Shown here: positions 9,750 to 17,881 of the stretch, piece by piece
Layout of the letters: the number at the start of each line of letters is the position of its first letter
Position numbering within the stretch: position 1 is the first letter of the stretch
From: Bacteroidota bacterium
GTDB lineage: Bacteria > Bacteroidota > Bacteroidia > 2-12-FULL-35-15
DNA length: 33,579 nucleotides
Assembly (NCBI GenBank): GCA_947447995.1
Contig: CANFLQ010000018.1
Span: 1 to 33,579, forward strand
Reading direction: 5' to 3'
Notes under the pieces: model-generated
What the model was told of the DNA's origin: nothing
The model's database searches: none
The model's input: only the letters and a program-made list of their open reading frames with translations
Translations under genes and position numbers: made by a program

Positions 9750-10994
9750 TTAATTACTAAGTTCAATTGTACTTAATATTATGGAACATGCACCACTATG
9801 CGCACAAACATAGTTTTTAGAGATTGTTGAAATGCGACTTAAAGTGTCCAAATTATTAATAGTTTCTAAAATACTAATTAGGTTTTCTTTGGATGAAATT
9901 GAAAATGCTCCACCCAGCTTAATTAGCTCTTTTGCTTCAGAAAATTTTTTAAAATTAGGTCCGAAAATAACAGGCTTGCCAAATGTAGCTGCTTCTAATA
10001 TATTGTGAATACCCTTACCAAACCCACCACCAATGTATGCAATTGAAGCATATTGATAAATTGATGATAACATTCCAATATTATCAATAATTAAAACATC
10101 TGCTGTTATTACATTTTGTTCATTTGCTTGCGAATACCTTAATTTATTAGCTTTACCGAATAATTGTTCTATCGCCAGTAAATGATTTTCATCGATCTCA
10201 TGCGGAGCAATAATCAATTTGTAATTTGCAATTTGCAATTTGCAATTTGCAATTACCTCCTCATCTTCTAACCAGGTACTACCTGCAATAAATATATTTT
10301 TATTTTGTTTAAATTTTTCAATCAATGAAATTGAAACAACCTGTTTTGATATTTCAAAAACCCTATCAAATCTAGTATCTCCGCATACAGTAGCATTATT
10401 GTAACCTATACTTTTTAATAATTGTTTAGACTCCTCTGTTTGAAAATAAAAATGAGAAAAACAATTCAATTGTTTTCTAAACCATGTTCCATAAAACTTA
10501 AAAAAATAATGTTCTTTCCTAAAAATACCACTCACCAAATAAGTTGGGATATTGTTATTTTTTAATTCATTCAAATAATTGAACCAAAACTCATATTTAA
10601 TAAAAAATACAGCCTTTGGATTCATTATACGTATCAATTGTTTAGCATTACGAGGCGTATCTTTGGGTAAATAAAAAACAAAGTCGGCACCTTTATAATT
10701 TTTTCTAATCTCATATCCGGAAGGTGAAAAAAAAGTAAGAAAAATTTTATAATCCGGATGCTGAACTTTAAATTTCTCAATTAATGGTCTGCCTTGCTCA
10801 AACTCGCCAAGGGAGGCACAATGAAACCAGACAAGGTTTTTATGAGGATTGGATTTTGAGAATTCTAAACTTAATTTTTCAAAAATATTTTTTCTGCCAT
10901 TTACCCACAATTTAGCTTTAGGATTAAATACAGAAAAAACATGTATCAGTAAAGAATAAATATGAATTGAAAAAGTATAAAAAAAACGCATCAT
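9750..10994 (-). CDS. waaA: 3-deoxy-D-manno-octulosonic acid (Kdo) transferase WaaA
   Basis: WaaA adds Kdo from CMP-Kdo to the lipid A precursor at the cytoplasmic face of the inner membrane. The product has 414 residues with an N-terminal membrane anchor (about 3-24), then a GT-B fold. The motif WFHCASLGEFEQG contains the expected catalytic Glu64, and the C-terminal half has FIAGSTW, LIIAPHE and YIGGGFGKGIHNILEAA, as in the family. Length is normal. An unusual feature is that residues about 248-259 (ANCKLQIANYK) are encoded by five 7-base tandem repeats in a segment where homologues have unrelated sequence; the frame is kept. The gene is transcribed divergently from the sugar-nucleotide cluster. 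The first of two adjacent ATG codons (10994) is taken as the start; the second, at 10991, is equally possible. Confidence 0.93.
   Translation of the reverse strand: MMRFFYTFSIHIYSLLIHVFSVFNPKAKLWVNGRKNIFEKLSLEFSKSNPHKNLVWFHCASLGEFEQGRPLIEKFKVQHPDYKIFLTFFSPSGYEIRKNYKGADFVFYLPKDTPRNAKQLIRIMNPKAVFFIKYEFWFNYLNELKNNNIPTYLVSGIFRKEHYFFKFYGTWFRKQLNCFSHFYFQTEESKQLLKSIGYNNATVCGDTRFDRVFEISKQVVSISLIEKFKQNKNIFIAGSTWLEDEEVIANCKLQIANYKLIIAPHEIDENHLLAIEQLFGKANKLRYSQANEQNVITADVLIIDNIGMLSSIYQYASIAYIGGGFGKGIHNILEAATFGKPVIFGPNFKKFSEAKELIKLGGAFSISSKENLISILETINNLDTLSRISTISKNYVCAHSGACSIILSTIELSN
10218..10252. repeat. Five tandem copies of a 7-base repeat inside waaA
   Basis: One TTTGTAA unit is followed by four perfect TTTGCAA units on the plus strand. 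The array is 35 bases long, so the gain or loss of one unit would shift the waaA frame. It is read in all three phases, which yields the peptide ANCKLQIANYK. Confidence 0.95.
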
Positions 10995-11292
10995 ATTTAG
11001 CTTATTTAGTAGTATTTTATTGTGTTATTAGGTTTTAATTCTAGAATTTTAATTTGGTGTTTTTTATCCAAGTGTAACTTAACATGTTTTTTTTACGTTG
11101 AGGTTACTTTATATTTTTTGAATAAAGATATCGTACAACTTTTTATAAATATCACATAAAAAACGAAAATAAATTCAATCAAAATACAATGCTAATATAC
11201 AATTAAAAGCGAATTAGAATTATGGATTTCTTGCAAAAGGGTTATTAAATTTTACTAACTTCGCGCTAATAATTTCAAACTAAAAATAAAGA
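10995..11292. other. Divergent intergenic region waaA / wbpE
   Basis: This 298-base gap is AT-rich and contains no tRNA or convincing small ORF. It holds the candidate wbpE promoter near its right end. An imperfect hairpin at about 11069-11115 has arms resembling AAGTGTAACTTAACAT and ACGTTGAGGTTACTT around a T-run. I cannot assign a function to the hairpin. Confidence 0.5.
11231..11263 (+). promoter_or_regulatory. Candidate promoter of the sugar-nucleotide gene cluster
   Basis: TTG (11231-11233) is followed after 22 bases by TAACTTCG (11256-11263) and a CGC, close to the Bacteroidota -7 consensus TAnnTTTG. The spacer is slightly long. It would give a leader of about 20 bases before the wbpE start at 11293. 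All eight downstream genes point the same way with short gaps. Confidence 0.5.
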
Positions 11293-12435
11293 ATGGAAAA
11301 GGTATCAAAAAAAATTCAAATGGTTGACTTAAAAAGTCAATATGAAAACATCAAAACAGAAGTAGACGCTGCTATTCAAAACGTAATAAACAACACAGCT
11401 TTTATCAACGGGCCTGATGTTAAATTGTTTCAAACTGAATTAGAACAATACCTTAATGTAAAACACGTGATACCAGTTGCTAACGGCACCGATGCTTTGC
11501 AAATTGCAATGATGGCATTGGATTTAAAACCTGGCGACGAAGTTATTACTGCTGATTTTACTTATGTAGCTACTGCTGAAGTAATTGCTTTATTGGGCTT
11601 AAAGCCTGTTTTGGTAGATGTTAATCCCAACACATTTGATATTGATATTGCTGCTATTGAAAAAGCAATAACGCCAAAAACAAAAGCAATTGTTCCTGTA
11701 CATTTATTCGGACAATGTGCCAATATGGAAGCCATTATGGCTTTAGCTAAAAAACATAATTTATTTGTAATAGAAGATACAGCCCAAGCTACCGGCGCCG
11801 AATTCACATTTTCCGATGGCAAAAAACAAAAAGCCGGAACTATTGGAACCATTGGATGTACCTCCTTTTTTCCATCAAAAAATTTAGGTTGTTTTGGAGA
11901 TGGGGGAGCAATATTTACAAATGATGAAGTATTGGCTAAAAAAATAAAAATGATTGCTAATCACGGTCAATCTGTACAATATGTACATGATTCCATCGGC
12001 GTAAACTCCCGTTTAGATACTATACAAGCTGCTATTTTAAGAATTAAATTAGGCCATTTAGATGATTATGCTAAAGCACGTAACAAGGCGGCAGACTATT
12101 ATGACAAAGCCTTTGCAGGAAATGAAAAAATAAAAACTCCGGCTCGTGCAAAATTCTCAAACCACGTTTTTCATCAATATACTTTACAACTTAAAGGTGT
12201 TGACAGAACTGCTTTGAGAGAGTTTTTAACAGGCAAAGATATTCCTGCAATGATTTATTATCCAATCCCATTGCATTTGCAAAAAGCATACGTTGACCCA
12301 CGTTATAAGCAAGGTGATTTCCCAGTTACAGAAGCACTTTGTGCATCCGTAATCTCATTGCCTATGCATACGGAATTAGATGAAGAAACATTAAAATATA
12401 TTACTGATAATTTTTTAGAATTTGTGAATAAATAA
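11293..12435 (+). CDS. wbpE: DegT/DnrJ/EryC1 aminotransferase, WbpE/PorR type
   Basis: This is a PLP-dependent sugar aminotransferase of 380 residues. WbpE converts UDP-2-acetamido-3-keto-glucuronate to the 3-amino sugar, the third step toward UDP-GlcNAc(3NAc)A. The sequence shows the family start MVDLKSQYENIK, the cofactor region VANGTDALQIAM, the FVIEDTAQATGA motif, and the likely Schiff-base lysine Lys196 in FFPSKNLGCFGDGG. Length is as expected. The P. gingivalis homologue PorR is required for A-LPS and for surface retention of T9SS cargo. The assignment to WbpE rather than another DegT substrate class rests on co-occurrence with wbpD, wbpB and wbpA in the same cluster. It is the first gene of the cluster, next to a candidate promoter. 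Confidence 0.85.
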   Translation: MEKVSKKIQMVDLKSQYENIKTEVDAAIQNVINNTAFINGPDVKLFQTELEQYLNVKHVIPVANGTDALQIAMMALDLKPGDEVITADFTYVATAEVIALLGLKPVLVDVNPNTFDIDIAAIEKAITPKTKAIVPVHLFGQCANMEAIMALAKKHNLFVIEDTAQATGAEFTFSDGKKQKAGTIGTIGCTSFFPSKNLGCFGDGGAIFTNDEVLAKKIKMIANHGQSVQYVHDSIGVNSRLDTIQAAILRIKLGHLDDYAKARNKAADYYDKAFAGNEKIKTPARAKFSNHVFHQYTLQLKGVDRTALREFLTGKDIPAMIYYPIPLHLQKAYVDPRYKQGDFPVTEALCASVISLPMHTELDEETLKYITDNFLEFVNK

Positions 12436-12472
12436 AAATCAGATCAAGTAATAGGTTTCAAAATTTTGAAAC

Positions 12473-12493
12473 TTTGAACTTTGAACTTTGAAC
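12473..12493. repeat. Three perfect tandem TTTGAAC heptamers before ugd
   Basis: Units occupy 12473-12479, 12480-12486 and 12487-12493, preceded by a degenerate unit (TTTTGAAAC). The array ends 9 bases before the ugd start codon, inside the short gap after wbpE. Confidence 0.9.
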
Positions 12494-12502
12494 TCTTTTT
12501 AA

Positions 12503-13813
12503 ATGAATATTACAGTAGTTGGAACAGGATACGTTGGATTAGTTACCGGCACATGCTTAGCGGAAACAGGCAACCATGTAATATGTGTAGACATTGATGA
12601 AGTAAAAGTTCAAAAAATGAAATCAGGCATTGTTCCTATTTATGAACCACATCTGGATTCATTATTTGAGCGTAACATAAAACAAGGGCGATTAACCTTT
12701 ACCACCAATCTATCAGAAGCAGTTGAAAATGCAAAAATCATTTTTCTTGCTTTACCAACCCCTCCCGGCGAAGATGGCTCTGCCGACCTAAGTTACATTC
12801 TTGGTGTAGCAGATAATTTAGGAAAGCTGATAAAAGATTACAAAGTAATTGTTGACAAAAGCACCGTACCTGTTGGAACTGCAGACAAGGTGCGCGAAGC
12901 AATTGCCAAACATGCCAAAGTAGAATTTGATGTGGTATCTAATCCCGAATTTTTAAGAGAAGGATTTGCTGTGGATGATTTCCTTAAACCCGACAGAGTG
13001 GTTATAGGTACGAGTTCTGCCAAGGCTCAAAAAGTAATGGAAGAGCTTTACAAGCCTTATGTTCGCCAAGGTAATCCTATTATCATAATGGATGAAAGAT
13101 CGGCTGAATTAACCAAATATGCCGCCAATGCCTTTTTGGCAACCAAAATTACGTTTATGAATGAAATTGCCAACCTTTGCGAAAAAGTTGGTGCCGACGT
13201 AGATGCTGTTAGAATTGGCATTGGCAGTGATGCAAGAATAGGTAAACGATTTTTATTTCCAGGAATTGGCTATGGCGGAAGTTGTTTTCCTAAAGATGTT
13301 CAGGCATTAGCAAAATCATCGAGTGATGTAAATTACAGTTTTAAAATTTTGGAAGCCGTAATGAACGTTAATGACAAACAAAAAACAATCATCATTCCAA
13401 AAATTAAAAATTATTTTAAAAATAATTTAAAGGGTAAAAAAATAGCCATTTGGGGATTAGCTTTTAAACCCGATACCGATGATATACGGGAGGCTCCAGC
13501 ATTATATATCATAAATGAACTCATAAACGAAGGAGTGCAAATTTCGGCTTATGACCCTGAAGCAATGAATAATGTACGTAACCTTTTGGGCGATAAAATT
13601 GTATACGCCACAAATGAATATGACGCATTGCGCGAAGCTGATGCTTTGATAATTACAACAGAATGGAGTTTATTTAGAACACCAGATTTTGACAAAATGG
13701 CTCAACTTTTAAACAATAAGATTATTTTTGATGGTCGAAATTTGTATGATCTTCAGCAAATGAAAAACTTAGGATTTTATTATTCTTCGATTGGTAGAGA
13801 AATAGTAAAATAA
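12503..13813 (+). CDS. ugd: UDP-glucose 6-dehydrogenase
   Basis: This enzyme oxidises UDP-glucose to UDP-glucuronate with two NAD+ in the cytoplasm. The product has 436 residues with an N-terminal Rossmann motif (VVGTGYVGLVTG), LPTPPGEDGSADLSY, the STVPVGTAD segment, the central NPEFLREGFAVDDF motif typical of UDP-glucose dehydrogenases, and catalytic Cys261 in GYGGSCFPKD. The C-terminal domain contains WGLAFKPDTDDIREAPA. It belongs to a different subfamily from the second dehydrogenase of the cluster (16541-17830), so the two are not redundant. The next gene, a UDP-glucuronate decarboxylase, would use its product. Confidence 0.93.
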   Translation: MNITVVGTGYVGLVTGTCLAETGNHVICVDIDEVKVQKMKSGIVPIYEPHLDSLFERNIKQGRLTFTTNLSEAVENAKIIFLALPTPPGEDGSADLSYILGVADNLGKLIKDYKVIVDKSTVPVGTADKVREAIAKHAKVEFDVVSNPEFLREGFAVDDFLKPDRVVIGTSSAKAQKVMEELYKPYVRQGNPIIIMDERSAELTKYAANAFLATKITFMNEIANLCEKVGADVDAVRIGIGSDARIGKRFLFPGIGYGGSCFPKDVQALAKSSSDVNYSFKILEAVMNVNDKQKTIIIPKIKNYFKNNLKGKKIAIWGLAFKPDTDDIREAPALYIINELINEGVQISAYDPEAMNNVRNLLGDKIVYATNEYDALREADALIITTEWSLFRTPDFDKMAQLLNNKIIFDGRNLYDLQQMKNLGFYYSSIGREIVK

Positions 13814-13841
13814 TTACGAAATACGATTGACGAATTAGGAA
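13814..13841. repeat. Degenerate 7-base repeats (TTACGAA type) between ugd and the UXS gene
   Basis: Four successive heptads, TTACGAA, ATACGAT, TGACGAA and TTAGGAA, fill the gap right after the ugd stop and end 13 bases before the next start codon. Confidence 0.65.
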
Positions 13842-13854
13842 AGAAAAGATATAA

Positions 13855-14826
13855 ATGAAAAGAGTTTTAATTACAGGTGCTGCAGGTTTTTTAGGTTCAC
13901 ACCTTTGCGATAGATTTATTAAAGAAGGATTTCATGTAATAGGTATGGATAACCTAATTACAGGTGATCTAAAAAATATTGAACACCTGTTGAAACTAGA
14001 ACACTTTGAATTTTACCATCACGATATTTCTAAATTTGTTTTTGTACCTGGAGAACTGCATTATATTTTGCACTTTGCATCACCCGCAAGCCCTATCGAT
14101 TATTTAGAAATCCCCATACAAACACTTAAAGTTAGCTCACTTGGCACTCATAACTTACTTGGATTAGCAAAATCAAAAAATGCCAGAATCCTTGTGGCTT
14201 CTACATCCGAAGTTTATGGCGACCCGCTTGTTCATCCACAAACAGAGGAATATTGGGGAAATGTAAACCCTGTTGGTCCAAGAGGAGTTTACGATGAAGC
14301 TAAGCGTTTTATGGAAGCTATAACAATGGCATACCATACATATCATGGTTTAGAAACTCGTATTGTTCGTATTTTTAATACGTATGGTTCAAGAATGCGC
14401 CTGAATGACGGAAGAGTATTACCTGCATTTATAGGGCAAGCGCTAAGAGGCGAAGATTTAACCATGTTTGGCGACGGTTCACAAACTCGTTCGTTTTGTT
14501 ATGTAGACGATTTGATTGAAGGGATTTACAGATTATTGATGAGCGATTATTCACAACCAGTAAACATTGGAAACCCCGATGAAATAAGCATCAAAGAATT
14601 TGGTGAAGAGATAATAAAACTAACAAAAACATCGCAAAAATTAATTTCCAAACCATTGCCTCAGGACGATCCTAAACAACGTAAACCTGACATTTCCAAA
14701 GCAAAAACTATTTTAAAATGGGAACCCAAAGTAGGACGTGCAGAAGGATTAAAGATTACTTACGAATATTTTAAAAATCTTTCAAAAGAAGAATTAAATA
14801 AAACAGAACACCGATTTAAAAAATAA
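13855..14826 (+). CDS. UDP-glucuronate decarboxylase (UDP-xylose synthase), extended SDR
   Basis: This is an extended short-chain dehydrogenase of 323 residues that most likely converts UDP-glucuronate to UDP-xylose. It shows the NAD-binding GAAGFLGSH near the N terminus, then [20 protein letters not shown] and the [18 protein letters not shown] block, with catalytic Tyr146 and Lys150. SPASP together with EYWGNVNP is characteristic of UXS enzymes rather than of generic epimerases. [14 protein letters not shown] follows in the substrate domain. It sits 41 bases after ugd, which makes its substrate. A 4-epimerase would be the main alternative, but these motifs argue against it. Confidence 0.88.
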   Translation: MKRVLITGAAGFLGSHLCDRFIKEGFHVIGMDNLITGDLKNIEHLLKLEHFEFYHHDISKFVFVPGELHYILHFASPASPIDYLEIPIQTLKVSSLGTHNLLGLAKSKNARILVASTSEVYGDPLVHPQTEEYWGNVNPVGPRGVYDEAKRFMEAITMAYHTYHGLETRIVRIFNTYGSRMRLNDGRVLPAFIGQALRGEDLTMFGDGSQTRSFCYVDDLIEGIYRLLMSDYSQPVNIGNPDEISIKEFGEEIIKLTKTSQKLISKPLPQDDPKQRKPDISKAKTILKWEPKVGRAEGLKITYEYFKNLSKEELNKTEHRFKK

Positions 14827-14831
14827 AATTT

Positions 14832-15401
14832 ATGGATTATTATGCGCACCCCACAGCCTTAGTTGATGAAGGTTGTAAAATTGGGAAAAACACTAAAATA
14901 TGGCATTTTTCCCACATCATGCCCAATTGCACTTTAGGAGAAAATTGCAATATTGGTCAGAACGTTGTTATTTCCCCAGAAGTTATTTTGGGAAAAAATG
15001 TAAAAGTACAAAACAACGTATCTATATACACAGGAGTTATTTGTGATGACGATGTTTTTTTAGGTCCATCCATGGTATTTACCAACGTAATTAACCCCCG
15101 TAGCGCTATTAATCGTAAAAACGAATATGCAAAAACACATGTAGGCAAAGGAGCTTCAATTGGTGCAAATGCAACTATCGTTTGCGGACATGATATTGGA
15201 GAATACGCCTTTATTGGAGCGGGTGCTGTGGTTACAAAAAATGTACCCCCTTACTCGCTTTGGATTGGCAACCCAGCCAAACAATTGGGATGGATAAGTG
15301 AATACGGACATCGTTTAAAATTTGACTCCAACAACATTGCCATTTGCCCCGAAAGCAAAGTAAGTTACAAATTAGATAATGGAACGATAATAGTACTATA
15401 A
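14832..15401 (+). CDS. wbpD: UDP-2-acetamido-3-amino-glucuronate N-acetyltransferase, WbpD type
   Basis: This is a left-handed beta-helix acetyltransferase of 189 residues. WbpD acetylates the 3-amino group made by WbpE, giving UDP-2,3-diacetamido-2,3-dideoxy-glucuronate. The sequence begins [15 protein letters not shown] and continues with hexapeptide repeats ([41 protein letters not shown]). It includes [17 protein letters not shown] and [18 protein letters not shown], which are typical of the WbpD/WlbB group. It starts five bases after the preceding stop and is followed 49 bases later by wbpB, so co-transcription is likely. Confidence 0.88.
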   Translation: MDYYAHPTALVDEGCKIGKNTKIWHFSHIMPNCTLGENCNIGQNVVISPEVILGKNVKVQNNVSIYTGVICDDDVFLGPSMVFTNVINPRSAINRKNEYAKTHVGKGASIGANATIVCGHDIGEYAFIGAGAVVTKNVPPYSLWIGNPAKQLGWISEYGHRLKFDSNNIAICPESKVSYKLDNGTIIVL

Positions 15402-15450
15402 AAAACAATTAATTAAATTTAAGTCGTTAAATAATTAAAAAAAAAACATT

Positions 15451-16479
15451 ATGAGCAACAAAATTAAATTTGCAGTAATCGGTCAAGGACACATAGGTAA
15501 ACGCCATGCAGAAATGGTTCGCAGAAATAACGATTGTGAACTAATTGCAGTTTGCGATATCGCCTCAAAAGAGCAACTTGGATTAAACGAGTTAAAAGAA
15601 AGTTATTATACGTCTGCCGAAAAAATGTTGGCTGATCACCCTGAAGTAGAAGTTGTAAGTATTTGCACTCCTAATGGTTTACATGCCGAACATTCATTAG
15701 CAGCACTTAGAGAAGGTAAAAATATTATTTGTGAAAAGCCTTTGGCATTAACAAAAGCTGATTGTGAAAAAATTATTTTCAGAGCCCTAAAAAAGAACAA
15801 AACAGTATTTTGTGTAATGCAAAATCGTTATTCTCCACCCTCTATGTGGTTGAAAGAAATAGTTGAGAAAAAGATTATTGGCGAAGTTTTTATGGTACAA
15901 CTTAACTGCTATTGGAACCGTGACGACCGCTATTATAAAAAAGGAGGTTGGAAAGGAACTCAAAATTTAGATGGAGGAACCTTGTTCACTCAGTTTTCTC
16001 ACTTTATTGACATTATGTATTGGTTATTTGGGGATGTAAAAGATATACAAGCTAAATTCAATGATTTTACACACGCTAAATCAACCGATTTTGAAGACAG
16101 CGGATTTGTAAACTTTAATTTTGTGGATGGCGGAATGGGCAGTATTAATTACTCAACCGCTGTTTGGGATACAAATCTTGAAAGCAGTATTACCATTATA
16201 GGAAGTAAAGGTAGTGTTAAAGTTGGTGGGCAATACATGGAAAAAGTAGAATATTGCCACATTAAAGATTATACTATGCCAGAACTAGCTCCAACCAACG
16301 AAGCCAATGATTATGGCACTTACAAAGGATCGGCAAACAACCACCATTACATATTTGAAAACGTAGTGGATACCCTAAAAGGTAAAAACACAATTACTAC
16401 AAATGCAATGGAAGGACTTAAAGTTATTGATATTATAGAGCGCATTTATGACCTAAGAAAAGAAAACAGAAAAAGCTAA
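15451..16479 (+). CDS. wbpB: UDP-2-acetamido-2-deoxy-glucuronate 3-dehydrogenase, WbpB type (Gfo/Idh/MocA)
   Basis: This is an NAD-dependent oxidoreductase of 342 residues. WbpB oxidises C3 of UDP-GlcNAcA, and WbpE then aminates the product. The sequence shows a Rossmann nucleotide site (AVIGQGHIGKRH), the family EKP motif at residues 95-97 in ICEKPLAL, and QNRYSPPS and YWNRDDRYYKKGGWKGT, with GGTLFTQFSHFIDIMYW holding the likely catalytic His. These features match the WbpB/WlbA group. A run of ten A lies just upstream of the start (15437-15446); A-rich leaders are usual where no Shine-Dalgarno sequence is used. It lies between wbpD and wbpA. Confidence 0.88.
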   Translation: MSNKIKFAVIGQGHIGKRHAEMVRRNNDCELIAVCDIASKEQLGLNELKESYYTSAEKMLADHPEVEVVSICTPNGLHAEHSLAALREGKNIICEKPLALTKADCEKIIFRALKKNKTVFCVMQNRYSPPSMWLKEIVEKKIIGEVFMVQLNCYWNRDDRYYKKGGWKGTQNLDGGTLFTQFSHFIDIMYWLFGDVKDIQAKFNDFTHAKSTDFEDSGFVNFNFVDGGMGSINYSTAVWDTNLESSITIIGSKGSVKVGGQYMEKVEYCHIKDYTMPELAPTNEANDYGTYKGSANNHHYIFENVVDTLKGKNTITTNAMEGLKVIDIIERIYDLRKENRKS

Positions 16480-16540
16480 AATAGTTAAACTATACTTTAA
16501 AATATCGAAACATATTTATACCATCTAAAAATATAATAAC

Positions 16541-17830
16541 ATGTATAACAAAATTTTAAAAAAAGAAGCCAAAATTGCATTAATAGGCTTAGGATATGTT
16601 GGTTTACCAATAGCGTTGGCTTTTGCTAAAAAAGTAAAGGTTATAGGGTTTGATATAAACGAAGAAAGAGTTAAGATGATGCAAAATAAAATAGATCCTT
16701 CTAAGGAATTAGAATCTAAGGATTTTGACGGTTGCGACATTGAATTTACTTCCTCTTTAGATGTTTTAAAGCAAGCTAATTTTTTTATTGTTGCCGTACC
16801 TACAGATATTGACGAACATAAACTGCCAAACTTAAAACCTTTATTGGGAGCATCGTCTACTGTTGGAAAAGTAATTAAAAAGGGCGATTACGTAGTATTT
16901 GAATCCACGGTATACCCTGGATGTACCGAGGAAGATTGTATACCTGTGATTGAACAAATATCTGGATTAAAATTTAAAACCGATTTTAAAGTTGGTTACT
17001 CCCCCGAACGAATTAACCCAGGTGACAAGGAACATACCATCACCAAAATTTTAAAAGTAGTTTCTGGCTGTTGCGAAGAATCTTTAGAAACGGTTGCCGA
17101 TGTTTATAAGATTATTGTTGAACCTGGAGTTCATAAAGCTCCATCTATTAAAGTTGCCGAAGCCGCTAAAATAATTGAGAACACTCAACGCGATTTAAAC
17201 ATTGCTTTGATGAATGAATTATCAATTATTTTTAGCCGTATTGGAATTAATACTTTTGATGTATTGGAAGCCGCAGGAACCAAATGGAACTTTTTAAAAT
17301 TTTCGCCAGGATTGGTTGGAGGACATTGTATTGGTGTTGATCCTTATTATTTAACGTATAAGGCAGAATCATTAGGATACCACGCAAGAGTTATAAACTC
17401 CAGCAGATATGTTAATGATTCCATGGGTTTTTATATTGCAAAACAAACTGTTAAAAAAATAATTGCAGCCCGAAAAAATCTTACCGAATCTAGAATTTTA
17501 GTAATGGGCGCAACATTTAAAGAAAACGTAAGTGATATACGCAATTCTAAAGTTACCGACATCATAAAAGAATTCAAATCGTTTGGTGTATCAGTTGATG
17601 TTGTTGACCCTTATGCGTCTTCAAAAGACTTACAGCATGAATATGGATTTGGACTAGCTGCTACCATTGGAAAAGGTTACGATGCAGTTGTTGTGGCTGT
17701 TAACCATACAGAATATGCAGGTTTAAATGAAGCCTACTTTAAATCCATACTATCAGAAGGTGGAATTTTAGTAGATGTAAAAGGTATTTTTAAAGGTCAA
17801 ATTAAAGATTTAACATACTGGAGTCTTTAG
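16541..17830 (+). CDS. wbpA: UDP-N-acetylglucosamine 6-dehydrogenase, WbpA/TviB type
   Basis: This enzyme oxidises a UDP-N-acetylhexosamine to the uronic acid and would be the first step of the Wbp route. The product has 429 residues with the N-terminal motif LIGLGYVGLPIALAF, VPTDIDEHKLPNL, STVYPGCTEE, YSPERINPGDKEH and catalytic Cys263 in GGHCIGVDPYYLTYKA. The C-terminal domain carries VMGATFKENVSDIRNSK. These are hallmarks of the TviB/WbpA/WbpO group, distinct from UDP-glucose dehydrogenase. Whether it prefers UDP-GlcNAc or UDP-GalNAc cannot be read from sequence; its neighbours wbpB, wbpD and wbpE favour UDP-GlcNAc. Confidence 0.85.
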   Translation: MYNKILKKEAKIALIGLGYVGLPIALAFAKKVKVIGFDINEERVKMMQNKIDPSKELESKDFDGCDIEFTSSLDVLKQANFFIVAVPTDIDEHKLPNLKPLLGASSTVGKVIKKGDYVVFESTVYPGCTEEDCIPVIEQISGLKFKTDFKVGYSPERINPGDKEHTITKILKVVSGCCEESLETVADVYKIIVEPGVHKAPSIKVAEAAKIIENTQRDLNIALMNELSIIFSRIGINTFDVLEAAGTKWNFLKFSPGLVGGHCIGVDPYYLTYKAESLGYHARVINSSRYVNDSMGFYIAKQTVKKIIAARKNLTESRILVMGATFKENVSDIRNSKVTDIIKEFKSFGVSVDVVDPYASSKDLQHEYGFGLAATIGKGYDAVVVAVNHTEYAGLNEAYFKSILSEGGILVDVKGIFKGQIKDLTYWSL

Positions 17831-17838
17831 AAAGAATC

Positions 17839-17866
17839 AAGATTTAAGACATAAGATTTAAGATAA
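17839..17866. repeat. 7-base repeats (AAGATTT/AAGACAT type) before rfbB
   Basis: The heptads AAGATTT, AAGACAT, AAGATTT and AAGATAA run in tandem, giving an 11-base exact direct repeat with a 14-base period. The array ends 15 bases before the rfbB start codon. Confidence 0.8.
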
Positions 17867-17881
17867 ATTAGGAGTTTAAAA

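Noticed and set aside
10218-10252. CRISPR-like repeat
   Set aside because: The units are seven bases with no spacers; this is a simple tandem repeat.
10995-11292. Possible tRNA or small RNA in the waaA/wbpE gap
   Set aside because: No cloverleaf elements (GGTTCRA-type T-arm or matching acceptor ends) are visible; the gap is AT-rich with only an imperfect hairpin.
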